From NCBI GenBank assembly GCA_945872825.1, contig CAMCBD010000022.1, positions 1 through 34,782 of the forward strand: a DNA stretch of 34,782 bases, in the 5' to 3' direction. Of this stretch, positions 34,637 to 34,782 are shown in pieces (the stretch's first letter is position 1; every line of letters starts with the position of its first letter). The position numbers were made by a program, and so were the translations under genes. Source of the DNA: Nitrosomonas ureae. GTDB taxonomy: Bacteria > Pseudomonadota > Gammaproteobacteria > Burkholderiales > Nitrosomonadaceae. The notes beneath the pieces are model-generated. The model made no database searches. It was not told the origin of the DNA and was given only the letters and a program-made list of their open reading frames with translations.

Positions 34637-34782
34637 TGAAGTGGTCTCCTGCAACTGTCCAACCTGAGAGTAGAATTAAGCTCTGATATGGGTAGTTAAT
34701 CAAGCTCAGGCAGCCTGATGAATTGCTTGATATTGATAATAAACCTCATTGGGAGTTTGGTTATCAAGACCTTGATGAAAGC
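34637..34782 (-). mobile_element. IS3-family insertion sequence, right end (partial)
   Basis: On the plus strand the element begins with TGAAGTGGTCTCCTGCAACT at 34637 and runs off the right edge. The octamer TGAAGTGG equals that of the IS end at 146, and the next bases are partly alike (AACTGKMCA), as expected for the imperfect inverted repeats of one IS. The 34520-34636 stretch between it and the small secreted-protein gene shows no gene. Confidence 0.8.
34706..34782 (-). CDS. IS3-family transposase OrfB, C-terminal fragment
   Basis: The minus-strand frame reads FHQGLDNQTPNEVYYQYQAI and ends HQAA with a stop at 34708-34706. The N-x-TP-x-EVY pattern close to the stop is the usual end of the integrase-like OrfB of IS3 elements. 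Only 25 codons are visible. Confidence 0.78.
   Translation of the reverse strand, partial: FHQGLDNQTPNEVYYQYQAIHQAA

Noticed and set aside
1..34782. Possibility that the window is a circular plasmid closed by one IS
   Set aside because: It contains housekeeping genes (gdhA, slt, cca, ydbH) and no replication gene, and there is no matching target duplication at the two IS ends.

Overview
The window looks like a chromosomal contig from a betaproteobacterium, most likely an ammonia oxidiser of the Nitrosomonadaceae. This rests on the character of the proteins (short secreted proteins, cupredoxin/beta-propeller and RTX-like proteins), the moderate GC and the mix of housekeeping genes. No marker gene fixes the genus, so it is an inference. 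Both contig edges lie inside IS3-family insertion sequences in the same orientation, which suggests that assembly broke at a repeated IS.

Layout. 1-146: outer end of an IS3 element, which cuts a short leftward reading frame. 404-4858 (-): a large secreted RHS/YD-repeat protein ending in a 141-residue tail with a peptidase-M15-like zinc site, a probable polymorphic toxin aimed at peptidoglycan. 5281-9972 (+): housekeeping genes gdhA, slt-type lytic transglycosylase and cca. 10028-11116 (-): an RTX-like secreted protein with a DUF4214-like end. 11320-11895: a scar in which an IS5-family transposase fragment is fused to a diverged second copy of the 3' end of cca. 11899-16021 (-): a lipoprotein, then the ydbH-ynbE-ydbL envelope lipid-transport operon. 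16240-17250 (+): a YdjM-like membrane protein.

17340-20086 (+) is the most intriguing locus. It encodes a DUF4062-nSTAND1 NTPase overlapping by 4 bp a formylglycine-generating-enzyme-like (C-type-lectin-fold) protein. The C-terminus of the latter resembles the variable region of diversity-generating retroelement targets, although no reverse transcriptase or template repeat is visible here. It is followed by a scattered repeat, a class I glutamine amidotransferase (-), a 140-bp concentric palindrome with a 4-bp flanking duplication (MITE-like), and the DUF2868/DUF3482 GTPase pair (+).

24204-29938 (-) is a run of five genes: O-methyltransferase, SRPBCC protein, OprP-like porin, secreted alpha/beta hydrolase and a half-size ABC exporter. 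Two of the junctions overlap and imply translational coupling.

30114-33877 (-) is rich in lesions: a DUF1611-type gene without its P-loop segment and with a frameshift, an RTX-like secreted protein split by one base, and a cupredoxin/beta-propeller gene cut by an in-frame amber codon. These may be genuine decay or sequencing errors. A small secreted protein (34124-34519) and the second IS3 end close the window. I saw no tRNA, rRNA or CRISPR array.
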